DNA of 20,587 nt, taken from contig JAUWMO010000014.1 of NCBI GenBank assembly GCA_030613125.1, positions 1 through 20,587 of the forward strand. The letters are read 5' to 3'. Made by a program: the position numbers and the translations under genes. Of the stretch, positions 1-7,161 are shown in pieces (the first letter of the stretch is position 1; every line of letters begins with the position of its first letter). The notes beneath the pieces are model-generated. The model saw nothing but the letters and a program-made list of their open reading frames with translations. It was not told where the DNA came from and did not search any database. The DNA comes from Bacteroidota bacterium (GTDB lineage: Bacteria > Bacteroidota > Bacteroidia > Bacteroidales > VadinHA17).

Positions 1-242
1 CCTGTATCTAAAGGGTCAAGATATAATTTCCACTTCCCATCAGTTCCGGTTACAGTTTCAGCAAAATGGCCACCAAGTTCGACAATGACATTTTCACCGG
101 GGTCTGCCCAACCCCATACAGGTACCTGCATCTCACGTTGAAGTATCATGTTATCACCGAAAAGTTTTGGAAGCCTGATATCAGCTTGGGTGAAATCAAC
201 CAGGAAGGTTAGAAGGAATAAAAGAGTTAGTAGCTTTTTCAT
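1..242 (-). CDS. Sialate O-acetylesterase-like protein, N-terminal part (runs off window)
   Basis: Reading from the ATG at 240-242 on the minus strand gives about 80 residues before the window edge. It starts with a signal peptide (MKKLLTLLFLLTFLVDFTQA) and continues DIRLPKLFGDNMILQ, then VPVWGWADPGENV. The pattern LP.LF.DNMVLQ followed by VPVWGWA.PGE is the usual N-terminus of Bacteroidota sialate/carbohydrate O-acetylesterases of the SGNH (DUF303/SASA) type, which remove acetyl groups from sugars in the periplasm. The catalytic domain lies outside the window, so activity cannot be judged. It is preceded by 25 bp from the hydrolase at 268-1179 on the same strand, so the two are probably co-transcribed. 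Confidence 0.8.
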   Translation of the reverse strand, partial: MKKLLTLLFLLTFLVDFTQADIRLPKLFGDNMILQREMQVPVWGWADPGENVIVELGGHFAETVTGTDGKWKLYLDPLDT

Positions 243-267
243 AATTAATTATTTATTTGCTTGTTTA

Positions 268-1179
268 TCATAAATTTTCCTTCAGCCATTCCAATATTTC
301 TTTATTGTACTTTTCAGGATCCAGATAATGCCCTTCATCATATTCAATAAGTTTTTTTTGAACCAGGGCCAATTCAAATAATTCTTTTGCCCTTGCATTG
401 CGGAGCGCAATGTCTTTTTTGGCAAGTACCATTAGCAGTGAAAGATCCGTGTAATTGGGAAAAAAGTTACTGGAGTTGACGATCCGTCCCGGGGGTGTTT
501 GCGCCATGATAAATTCGGTTGCAGGAACAATGAGAATTGAAGCCTTGATCCTTGGCTCAACTGCAGTAAGAATAGATCCAATCCATCCTCCCAGGCTGCC
601 TCCGAATACAGCTATTCTTTCAGGATCAATATCGGGACGGGAAAGAAGGTAGTCGATACCTCTTCTAAGGTCAACTACTGTCTGGCACATCCAGTCTCTG
701 TAATAATAAGGGCCGCGATTGCTGCCTTGATCGAAGCCGCCTTCAATTTTTCTTTCTCCATAAAGGAAATGATCAGGTGCAAGCACGGCATATCCCTGTT
801 CTGTAAGTAAGGGAATCCAATCCTGTACCCAGTCCTCATTTTTACCCCAGAAAAGGTTCCAGCCATGCATAAGGATAACTACCGGCAGCTTCTCAGTCTC
901 TTTTTCTTTGGGAATTGCAAGATATGCAGGAACTCTTTGTTCGCGGACACTGCGATAGGATATTTTATACAGAATATGAGGACCCCGCCATGGCCATTCC
1001 CCATAGAATATAGGATCTGATGGAATCCCCTCATCGTAAGAGTAATACTCCAGAATTCTTTCATATTCGGTGTCATCTACAGCCTGTTCAATCGACGAAG
1101 AATCGGATTGGCCAAAGGCTGTCAAAAATGATAAAAGTAAGATGAAAGTTAGAAGGTAAATTTTTTTAGAAATATTCAT
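268..1179 (-). CDS. Secreted alpha/beta hydrolase (acetylxylan esterase / dienelactone hydrolase type)
   Basis: The 303-residue protein begins with a Sec signal peptide ending near AFGQ (residue 24). An oxyanion-loop segment VVILMHGWN is followed by the nucleophile elbow FGGSLGG, with the predicted serine at residue 195. A candidate acid is D256 in LAKKDIALRN and the histidine is H284 in DEGHYL, so a full Ser-Asp-His triad is visible. Size and motif order match single-domain alpha/beta hydrolases annotated as acetylxylan esterase, prolyl oligopeptidase-like or dienelactone hydrolase. The neighbouring O-acetylesterase on the same strand supports a role in removing ester substituents from glycans in the periplasm, but the substrate cannot be read from sequence. 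It ends in tandem stops TGA TAA. Confidence 0.8.
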   Translation of the reverse strand: MNISKKIYLLTFILLLSFLTAFGQSDSSSIEQAVDDTEYERILEYYSYDEGIPSDPIFYGEWPWRGPHILYKISYRSVREQRVPAYLAIPKEKETEKLPVVILMHGWNLFWGKNEDWVQDWIPLLTEQGYAVLAPDHFLYGERKIEGGFDQGSNRGPYYYRDWMCQTVVDLRRGIDYLLSRPDIDPERIAVFGGSLGGWIGSILTAVEPRIKASILIVPATEFIMAQTPPGRIVNSSNFFPNYTDLSLLMVLAKKDIALRNARAKELFELALVQKKLIEYDEGHYLDPEKYNKEILEWLKENL

Positions 1180-1363
1180 TATTAATGAACTTTAGTGATT
1201 TTAAAAAATAATATTCTGAAATTAAATAAGTGAAAATATATTCCAAATCCTTATTTAAAATGCTTTTTTTGTAAATATATCTAAAAGTATAATTATATGA
1301 AACTTTTTTTATTTTTATACTTATTTTTTCTTTTCTTATTCCTTTTTAGAACTTAGCTTCGCA

Positions 1364-1423
1364 AATTTACCCTGTGAAATAAATCGAAGATTTAATGCGA
1401 ATCATTATTTTACAGGGTGAATT
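1364..1423. repeat. Long stem-loop: 19-bp inverted repeat with 22-nt loop
   Basis: The left arm 1364-1382 (core ACCCTGTGAAATAA) pairs with the right arm 1405-1423 (core TTATTTTACAGGGT). Of 19 positions, 17 are complementary and the other two are G-T, so an RNA copy would pair over all 19 positions by wobble. The loop (1383-1404) contains a possible small inner GATT/AATC pairing. No T-run follows on either strand, so it is not a typical intrinsic terminator. Confidence 0.75.
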
Positions 1424-1444
1424 AAAAAAGGGAATTAAGAACAG

Positions 1445-1479
1445 AACTTTGTAAATTAGAACATAACTTTGTAAACTAA
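1445..1479. repeat. Short direct repeat, period 20 bp
   Basis: AACTTTGTAAATTAG at 1445-1459 recurs almost exactly as AACTTTGTAAACTAA at 1465-1479. The second copy, with the preceding T, forms TAACTTTGT, which resembles the Bacteroidota -7 promoter element. A paired operator is another reading. Confidence 0.5.
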
Positions 1480-1516
1480 TTGAAAAACAGTAGATATGAA
1501 AGTTCAAAGGTCAATC

Positions 1517-1538
1517 CCGATAGCTATCGGGTCAAAAC
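1517..1538 (+). repeat. Left 22-bp inverted repeat flanking the S23/IVP gene
   Basis: The repeat starts with the self-complementary core CCGATAGCTATCGG and ends GTCAAAAC. Its reverse complement recurs at 1967-1988 with 21 of 22 positions identical. The palindrome at this end extends to 16 bp (CCCGATAGCTATCGGG). Confidence 0.8.
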
Positions 1539-1577
1539 CCAAAATAAATCCCAACTTTAAAATCCAAAAAACTAAAC

Positions 1578-1946
1578 ATGGCAGAAAAGAAAAAACCCTA
1601 CGACTTACATGAGCGATTGTTGTTGTTTGAGAAAAGAATACTTGAGATTTGCAAGAAGCTACCCAACTACCCTGAATGTAACTGAATACGTGGACAACTT
1701 GGAGCTTGCGGAACTTCAGCAGGCGCCAATTATAAAGAAGCAGACGGAGCGATAACCAAAAGGGACTTTATAAATAAACTTGCTATTGCCAGAAAGGAGG
1801 CAAAAGAAGCAAGATATTTTCTACGGGTTATCAGCGGAACTTACCTTGATCAGGAAGAACTAAAAGATGACATCAAAGAAGCTGAAGAGATAATTAATAT
1901 TATGAGCAGCATGATTAACAAGTCAGCTGGTGGAAAAAGAAGTTAA
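1578..1946 (+). pseudogene. S23/IVP four-helix-bundle protein gene with an in-frame TGA
   Basis: One reading frame of 123 codons runs from ATG 1578 to TAA 1944-1946, broken only by TGA at 1683-1685 (codon 36). The first part contains LHERLLLFEKRILEICKKLP. After the stop it continues IRGQLGACGTSAGANYKEA, ITKRDFINKLAIARKEAKEA and LRVISGTYLDQEELKDD. This matches the four-helix-bundle family first known from 23S rRNA intervening sequences: the QL..cGTS.GANY.EA and F..KL.IA.KEA.E blocks are diagnostic. No ATG follows the stop until near the C-terminus, so the second half could only be made by readthrough. Apart from the TGA the coding sequence is well preserved, which suggests recent inactivation or a sequencing error. 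Inverted repeats flank the gene, 39 bp before the start and 20 bp after the stop. Confidence 0.85.
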
Positions 1947-1966
1947 TCCTGCTTTTCAAAGCAATA

Positions 1967-1988
1967 GTTTTGAACCGATAGCTATCGG
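1967..1988 (-). repeat. Right 22-bp inverted repeat flanking the S23/IVP gene
   Basis: This is the reverse complement of the repeat at 1517-1538 with one mismatch. It also carries the CCGATAGCTATCGG palindrome, here extended to 18 bp (AACCGATAGCTATCGGTT). Confidence 0.8.
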
Positions 1989-1993
1989 TTTGG

Positions 1994-2038
1994 GATTTTG
2001 AATTTATTTTGAACTTTGGATTTTGAATTTTGAATTTT
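1994..2038. repeat. Heptanucleotide-type repeat (TTTTGAA)
   Basis: Imperfect copies of TTTTGAA and TTTTGGA follow the right inverted repeat of the S23/IVP unit. The last two copies are perfect and 7 bp apart. Similar 7-bp-period tracts occur at 15962, 17420 and 19101. Confidence 0.55.
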
Positions 2039-2125
2039 TATAATCTCTACGGAATTACCCATATGATAAGGGGAATTTTTGAAATACCTATACAATAAAA
2101 TAGTTTACAATACCACAATTTGGTT

Positions 2126-3343
2126 ATGACTAAGTATAACAGTTTATCAGGATTTATTTTGGTTTTAGGAATTATGTTCAACTCATGTTGTGAAACCGAT
2201 AGCAAACCCGGTGCACCGGAGAAAAATATAAAAAGTCTTGATGTACCACGTATTGATTTTATTATTATGTCTGAAATTCAGTCTCATCAAAATGATCCAA
2301 ATGTTATCTGGTATGATGACTTTAATAACGGAGAAAAAAAATATTTGGAGTCAACAGGAGGTATTGATACTGCTGAATCTTTTGGTGGTTCCGGTGGTGC
2401 TATGAGAGCGGGTTTCAAAAAAGGTGAAACGGTAGGAGAAGGAAACCGTAAATTAGCATTTGGCGACTTCCCCGGACCTGGGGAATCCGTGGTTAAACAA
2501 GGAGAGAAATTTGATGAGATATACTGGCGTATTTATGTAAAGCACGAATATGGCTGGCAAGGTACGCCCGCGAAAATGTCAAGAGCAACAAGTATTGTCT
2601 CCGGTAATTGGCAACAAGCTATGATTTTACATGTTTGGAGCGGGAAAGACAATAGCCTTACTTTAGATCCGGCCAGTGGAATTGATGGCCAGAGTAGCAC
2701 TGTAAAAACAACAAAGTATAATGACTTCGATAATCTTACCTGGTTGGGGAATAAACCCTCATCTGAATTTCAAATTTCATCAACCGGAGAGTCGGGTTAT
2801 TGGATCCTTGTGGAAGCTCGTGCAAAGTTGAATACACCGGGAAAAAGCGACGGGCTTGCCCGGTTATGGATTGATGGCCGTTTAGAGGCGGAACGCGAAA
2901 ATCTGAATTTCAGGGGCAGCTATATTGATCATGGTATTAATGCTGTTTTTTTGGAATCCTATTGGAACAGCGGCTCAATTAAAACTCAAGGTCGTTGGTA
3001 TGATAATTTCATAGTTTCTGCAAAACCAATTGGGCCTGTTGCCTGTCCTCCAAATCCTACTTTATATAAAACTCCCTATCAGGGGCCTGAAGATCTTTCA
3101 GCCTGGGAAGTGGAACTGGCAACTGACTATGAAGGTGACGATATTGTATATAAATCAAAAGAATTGGGTAAAAAGGAAAGCGTAGTTATTAATATGAGTA
3201 ATGGTAGTTTCTGCGGATCTCTAAACGGGATGTCCGATCTTTCTTCAGAAAATACTTATTTCTGCCGGGTACGTCAGAAAAGTACCAATGGAGAATGGTC
3301 AGATTGGAGCCGATGGCATCAGAATTTCAATGTGGCAGAGTAA
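2126..3343 (+). CDS. Secreted lipoprotein with lyase-like jelly-roll domain and C-terminal FN3-like domain
   Basis: I start at ATG 2126 rather than the in-frame TTG at 2120, giving 405 residues. The N-terminus is a lipoprotein signal with the lipidated Cys in FNSCCETD (about residue 21-22) followed by acidic residues. Residues about 55-305 form one domain with conserved pieces WYDDFNNGEKKY, IYWRIYVKHEYGW, GLARLWIDGRLEAE and TQGRWYDNFIVS. This pattern resembles concanavalin-type beta-jelly-roll polysaccharide-lyase-like domains, where the aromatic and DG turns line a glycan groove. From about residue 310 a fibronectin-III-like domain follows, with YFCRVRQKSTNGEWSDWS as its hallmark. It is probably anchored at the outer membrane and binds or cleaves glycan; catalysis is unproven. 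It is the first gene of the plus-strand cluster. Confidence 0.65.
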   Translation: MTKYNSLSGFILVLGIMFNSCCETDSKPGAPEKNIKSLDVPRIDFIIMSEIQSHQNDPNVIWYDDFNNGEKKYLESTGGIDTAESFGGSGGAMRAGFKKGETVGEGNRKLAFGDFPGPGESVVKQGEKFDEIYWRIYVKHEYGWQGTPAKMSRATSIVSGNWQQAMILHVWSGKDNSLTLDPASGIDGQSSTVKTTKYNDFDNLTWLGNKPSSEFQISSTGESGYWILVEARAKLNTPGKSDGLARLWIDGRLEAERENLNFRGSYIDHGINAVFLESYWNSGSIKTQGRWYDNFIVSAKPIGPVACPPNPTLYKTPYQGPEDLSAWEVELATDYEGDDIVYKSKELGKKESVVINMSNGSFCGSLNGMSDLSSENTYFCRVRQKSTNGEWSDWSRWHQNFNVAE

Positions 3344-3376
3344 ACTTCCGGGGAATACCCTATCTTTAGATTATTC

Positions 3377-3395
3377 TAGTCGGACAGTAGTGATA
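3377..3395 (+). promoter_or_regulatory. Candidate regulatory motif, copy 1
   Basis: TAGTCGGACAGTAGTGATA lies 112 bp before the first oxidoreductase gene. It matches 17 of 19 positions with the copy at 14153-14171, which lies 64 bp before the ceramidase-like gene in the same orientation. The role (operator, promoter part or dispersed repeat) is unknown. Confidence 0.35.
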
Positions 3396-3507
3396 TGTTG
3401 TTTATACTTAATTTTAAGAATGTGCACCAATTTATTCTACATAAAAGAAATATCGGGAGATATTAAAAATAGCAAAGCAAATATTAACTCAATAAAATCA
3501 TAGAAAA

Positions 3508-4800
3508 ATGGGAAAGACTAATTTATCAAGAAGGCAATTTGTTAAAGGATTAGCAGGTACTACTGCCGGAATTGCCACATTCGGAAGCAGCATGGGTATG
3601 TCGGCAATAAGTTATTCACGAATCATCGGAGCAAATGAAAGGATTAATGTCGGTGTCATTGGTTGCGGTGGCATGGCAAATGCCCACATGGAGGCTTTAT
3701 TGAAAATGAAACAATTAGATAATGTTGAGATTACTGCAGTCTGTGATGTTTATACAAAGAGGTTAGACAATGCAAAAGAATTAACAAAAGCTCAGGCCTT
3801 TAAAAATTATCAGGAAATTCTGGAAAATAAAGATATTGATTATGTGCTCATAGCCACACCTGAACATTGGCATTACCAAATGACCCTGGATGCCATTGAT
3901 GCAGGAAAGCACATTTATGTTGAAAAGCCAATGACACATACCATCGAACAAGCGAAACACATAACGGAGAAAATTGCAAAAACAAAACTCAAATTGCAAG
4001 TCGGGGTACAGGGCATGTCAGATGATTCGTATGAAACCGCACATAAAATGATTCAGGAAGGAGTTCTTGGAAAAGTTGTCATGGCCCACATTGATTATTC
4101 CAGGAATTATCCTGATGATTTCTGGGCATACGAAATCGATACTGATGCCAAACCCGGGGTAAATCTCGATTTGGAAGCATGGCTCGGTCCTGCGCCAAAA
4201 CGACCCTGGGACACAAGAAGATATTTTCAATGGAGAAGGTACTGGGATTACTCAGGAGGAATTGCAACAGACCTGTTTATTCATCGGGTGACAAGGATCA
4301 TCAAATCGGTGGGATTACATTTTCCGGATTACGTTGTTGCGACCGGCGGTAAATGGAATTTTGTCAATAGTGTAGCCGAGATACCTGATACTTTTAACAT
4401 AATGTTAGACTATCCGGAGAAAATCACGGTACTACTTGTTTCATCAATGGCGAATGATACACCGGTCCGGCACGTCATCAGAGGGCACAAAGCAACGCTG
4501 GAATTTACGAAAGAAGGATTCACAATAACGCCACAGGAAAAAACAAACCAAGCCACTATCAGCGGCACAGGTGAAAATATAGAAGGAACAGAGCTTTTTA
4601 CCCATAATAAAACTGGTGCGGAAGATATAACTTTACATCACCGGAATTTACTAGATGCTATCAGGGAAAATAAGCCCTTAAAATGCGACCAAATCCTTGG
4701 TTTTTATGGAGTCGTAGCATGTATGATGGGCGTTCAATCATTACGTCACAGGAAATATCTCAAATGGGACGCACAAAATGAAACAGTCATTGAAAATTAA
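3508..4800 (+). CDS. Tat-exported Gfo/Idh/MocA family oxidoreductase
   Basis: This 430-residue protein starts with a twin-arginine signal, LSRRQFVKGLAG (R8, R9), so it should be folded with its nicotinamide cofactor in the cytoplasm and then exported. A Rossmann domain follows with NVGVIGCGGMANAHM, a CDVY acidic-loop segment, ATPEHWHY and the family motif VEKPMTH with K140. The C-terminal substrate domain has YSGGIATDLFIHR; D255 and H259 are the usual catalytic-site residues. Family members oxidise or reduce sugar hydroxyls, in secreted forms often with retained NAD(H). With the second oxidoreductase at 9495 and DUF1080 at 10973, a role in making or resolving 3-keto sugars is plausible but inferred. 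It starts 164 bp after the upstream gene. Confidence 0.9.
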   Translation: MGKTNLSRRQFVKGLAGTTAGIATFGSSMGMSAISYSRIIGANERINVGVIGCGGMANAHMEALLKMKQLDNVEITAVCDVYTKRLDNAKELTKAQAFKNYQEILENKDIDYVLIATPEHWHYQMTLDAIDAGKHIYVEKPMTHTIEQAKHITEKIAKTKLKLQVGVQGMSDDSYETAHKMIQEGVLGKVVMAHIDYSRNYPDDFWAYEIDTDAKPGVNLDLEAWLGPAPKRPWDTRRYFQWRRYWDYSGGIATDLFIHRVTRIIKSVGLHFPDYVVATGGKWNFVNSVAEIPDTFNIMLDYPEKITVLLVSSMANDTPVRHVIRGHKATLEFTKEGFTITPQEKTNQATISGTGENIEGTELFTHNKTGAEDITLHHRNLLDAIRENKPLKCDQILGFYGVVACMMGVQSLRHRKYLKWDAQNETVIEN

Positions 4801-4889
4801 AAATGTATTCTGCGAATAAGTTGACATTTGCAGTATAATTTAAGTGTTGTTTTGCATCGGATTTTACGTTTTTTCATTTTCTTAAACTT

Positions 4890-7112
4890 ATGAAATCATT
4901 TTTTTGCTCCTCTCTTTTATTAATGTTAATCTTTTACACAGCTTGCGTACATGCAGATGATGTAACAATTATTGATTCGAGACATTATAGCAATGTTTTA
5001 GGAGAGATTAGAAATTACCGGATTTTTTTACCTCCTGACTATTTTAACAATCCTCAGAAGAGATATCCGGTAATATATTTTTTCCATGGGTGGTCACAAC
5101 GGTATTTTGGAAGTACAAGGACAGGGGGATTTGATAAAGGAGATGATAACAATGGAGATAATATTGCGAATTTTGTTGCCGGTCATGAGGTTATTGTAGT
5201 TAAGCCTGACGGTTATAACCGAAATCCGGATGATGAATATTATTTGCGCCCATACAATGTTAGTCCGGTAGAAACCAATCGCCAGTTTCCGATCTATTTC
5301 CCGGAACTTGTTGAATATATAGATGCCAATTACAATACGATTGCTGACAGGGATCACAGGGCTGTTTCCGGCCTCTCTATGGGTGGTTTTATGACCTTCT
5401 GGATAGGAGGGAAATATCCGCATCTTGTTTCGGGGGCAGGAAATTTCTGCGGCTCTACTGAATTTTGGGTTGGCCCGAAAAATTCGCCGGTTGAATACCG
5501 CCACCTTGATATGTATAACAATTACAAAGGCATGAATGTACGTCTCAACTATGGCAATAAGGATTTTATACGCTGTTACCATCAGGATATGAACAAAGTA
5601 TGGTCCCAGGTAATGGATAACTATGAATACAAGATTTATAATGCAGCCCATTCCACATGCGGGCTAAGTGAGATGTTTAACTTTTTGCTGGAAACCTTTG
5701 AGAATCCCCCGGGTAAACCTGAAAAATGGCATCATATTGATGTTTATCCCGAATTTTCTGTTTGGGAATATTTTATTAGTTCTGACCGTAATGTACCTGG
5801 ATTTACAATATTGGAAAATGCAAATAAAAGAGGTTTCAGATGCTCCGTAAGGGAATTTCTGCCTGATGGTGAATTAATGCCATTTGTTAATTTATCTGTC
5901 ACAACCTCTCCTGTATATGAAAAGAACCAACAGTATATAATTAATGATGTGGATCATAAACGGAATATAACTTCACGGAAAGTTATTCAAAGTGATAACT
6001 CAGGTAGATTAAAGATTAATCTTAATGGCAGTTTTCACGAAATTGGAATCAATACAATGGAGGCTCCACCAAATATTTGTATCGCTTCTTTCGAAGTTGG
6101 GAATATGAGCTGGGCAACACAAAAGAAAGATGTTTCTATTTCAGTAAAATTACTTAACAAAGGTGGTACAAAGGCGGAGGGTGTAAAGGTAAAACTATTA
6201 GCAACAAGAAACAGTGCGAATGTTATGAATAACGAATCCAAATTTGGCAGCATTCCTATTAATGAAATAAAAGGTTCCCACACTCCATTTACTTTTTTTG
6301 TTCATCCGGATAGCATTGAAATTGAAAGATTTAAGCTGATAATAACGGATAAGTATAATAATGAATGGAGTGAATTTATTGAAATACCATTGAAGACGGA
6401 TCAACCTGAAATCAAAGATTTTGAAATAGCTGATGGCAAACTATTCAAGGTTGCAGAAGCAGGAGATGATACGGCATCGGTTTATCTGGGTAACGGAAAT
6501 GGCGATGGAGTACCAAATCCGGGAGAATCAATAGTAATTCTTATAAAGGACCTGAATAAATATTGGCGCACATATTTGCTTTCTTCAGATAAATATGTAA
6601 ATCCATTTGGTATAAACATTAGAATATCGGATAACTGGGGAAGTTATGACCATGTAGGTGGTTCAGCAAAATATTCAATTCCTGTTTTATCCTCAGATTG
6701 TCCTGAGAATCACATTATAGAATTTTTTGCAGAATATTGGCTTCCTGATTATCCTGATCATATTATAAAACGGGGTACAATAAAAATAAAAGTAACCGGG
6801 AAAGACACCACTCCGCCAAAAGTGCGTTGGGTACAAATTTCAGGTGATAATACTATCCAGGTAAGGATTTACGATGGAGGGAAGATTCAATATGTTAAAG
6901 CAATACTCAGATCCAAAGATAATCCTGAGAAATTCTTAAAGGTTGAACTAAAAGATGATGGTAAAGAGGGGGATAGGACAGATGGAGACAATGTATTCAG
7001 TAAAAAGATCCCAGACCAGAAATTCGGTTTGTACAATGTTGAAATCGAAGCAGCAGATTCCTTTGGGAACAAAATGGTTGAAAAAAAACCTGATGTTTTT
7101 GTTTTGCACTAA
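4890..7112 (+). CDS. Multidomain secreted CE1-type esterase with C-terminal beta-sandwich domains
   Basis: The 740-residue protein has a Sec signal (cleavage near ACVHA, residue 22). Residues about 27-275 form an esterase-D/feruloyl-esterase-like alpha/beta hydrolase: YPVIYFFHGWS, the nucleophile elbow SGLSMGGF with S163, and a candidate histidine in NAAHSTCG. The remaining 460 residues contain a linking beta domain, a CARDB-like segment near residues 393-505 (VSISVKLLNKGGTKAEGVKV), a middle beta region, and a final Ig-like domain from about 639 (DTTPPKVRWVQI, DDGKEGDRTDGDNVFS, YNVEIEAADSFGN). CE1 enzymes remove acyl or feruloyl esters from glycans; the substrate is unknown here. The long beta tail probably binds glycan or holds the enzyme at the surface. 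The spacing to neighbours is 89 and 49 bp, consistent with one transcript. Confidence 0.75.
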   Translation: MKSFFCSSLLLMLIFYTACVHADDVTIIDSRHYSNVLGEIRNYRIFLPPDYFNNPQKRYPVIYFFHGWSQRYFGSTRTGGFDKGDDNNGDNIANFVAGHEVIVVKPDGYNRNPDDEYYLRPYNVSPVETNRQFPIYFPELVEYIDANYNTIADRDHRAVSGLSMGGFMTFWIGGKYPHLVSGAGNFCGSTEFWVGPKNSPVEYRHLDMYNNYKGMNVRLNYGNKDFIRCYHQDMNKVWSQVMDNYEYKIYNAAHSTCGLSEMFNFLLETFENPPGKPEKWHHIDVYPEFSVWEYFISSDRNVPGFTILENANKRGFRCSVREFLPDGELMPFVNLSVTTSPVYEKNQQYIINDVDHKRNITSRKVIQSDNSGRLKINLNGSFHEIGINTMEAPPNICIASFEVGNMSWATQKKDVSISVKLLNKGGTKAEGVKVKLLATRNSANVMNNESKFGSIPINEIKGSHTPFTFFVHPDSIEIERFKLIITDKYNNEWSEFIEIPLKTDQPEIKDFEIADGKLFKVAEAGDDTASVYLGNGNGDGVPNPGESIVILIKDLNKYWRTYLLSSDKYVNPFGINIRISDNWGSYDHVGGSAKYSIPVLSSDCPENHIIEFFAEYWLPDYPDHIIKRGTIKIKVTGKDTTPPKVRWVQISGDNTIQVRIYDGGKIQYVKAILRSKDNPEKFLKVELKDDGKEGDRTDGDNVFSKKIPDQKFGLYNVEIEAADSFGNKMVEKKPDVFVLH

Positions 7113-7161
7113 AAGAAAGTATTTTTTTATTTTACGATTTTATTAATCAGATTCAATTATT

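Larger units (their letters stand above)
1180..1577. other. AT-rich intergenic region without a gene
   Basis: No open frame here looks coding. The stretch contains long T-rich tracts (1262-1345), the strong stem-loop at 1364-1423, a 20-bp-period direct repeat at 1445-1479 and the left inverted repeat of the S23/IVP unit. It separates the minus-strand pair at 1-1179 from the plus-strand cluster, so promoters in both directions are expected. I found no convincing Bacteroidota -33/-7 pair: TAACTTTG at 1464-1471 matches the -7 consensus TAnnTTTG, but the nearest TTTG is only 12 bp upstream. Confidence 0.6.

Noticed and set aside
4821..4842. TTGACA followed by TATAAT before the esterase gene
   Set aside because: The spacing is only 7 bp instead of about 17, and Bacteroidota primary promoters do not use this consensus.
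5094..5651. 185-codon minus-strand open frame
   Set aside because: It is entirely inside the catalytic domain of the CE1-type esterase, with composition typical of an antisense shadow.
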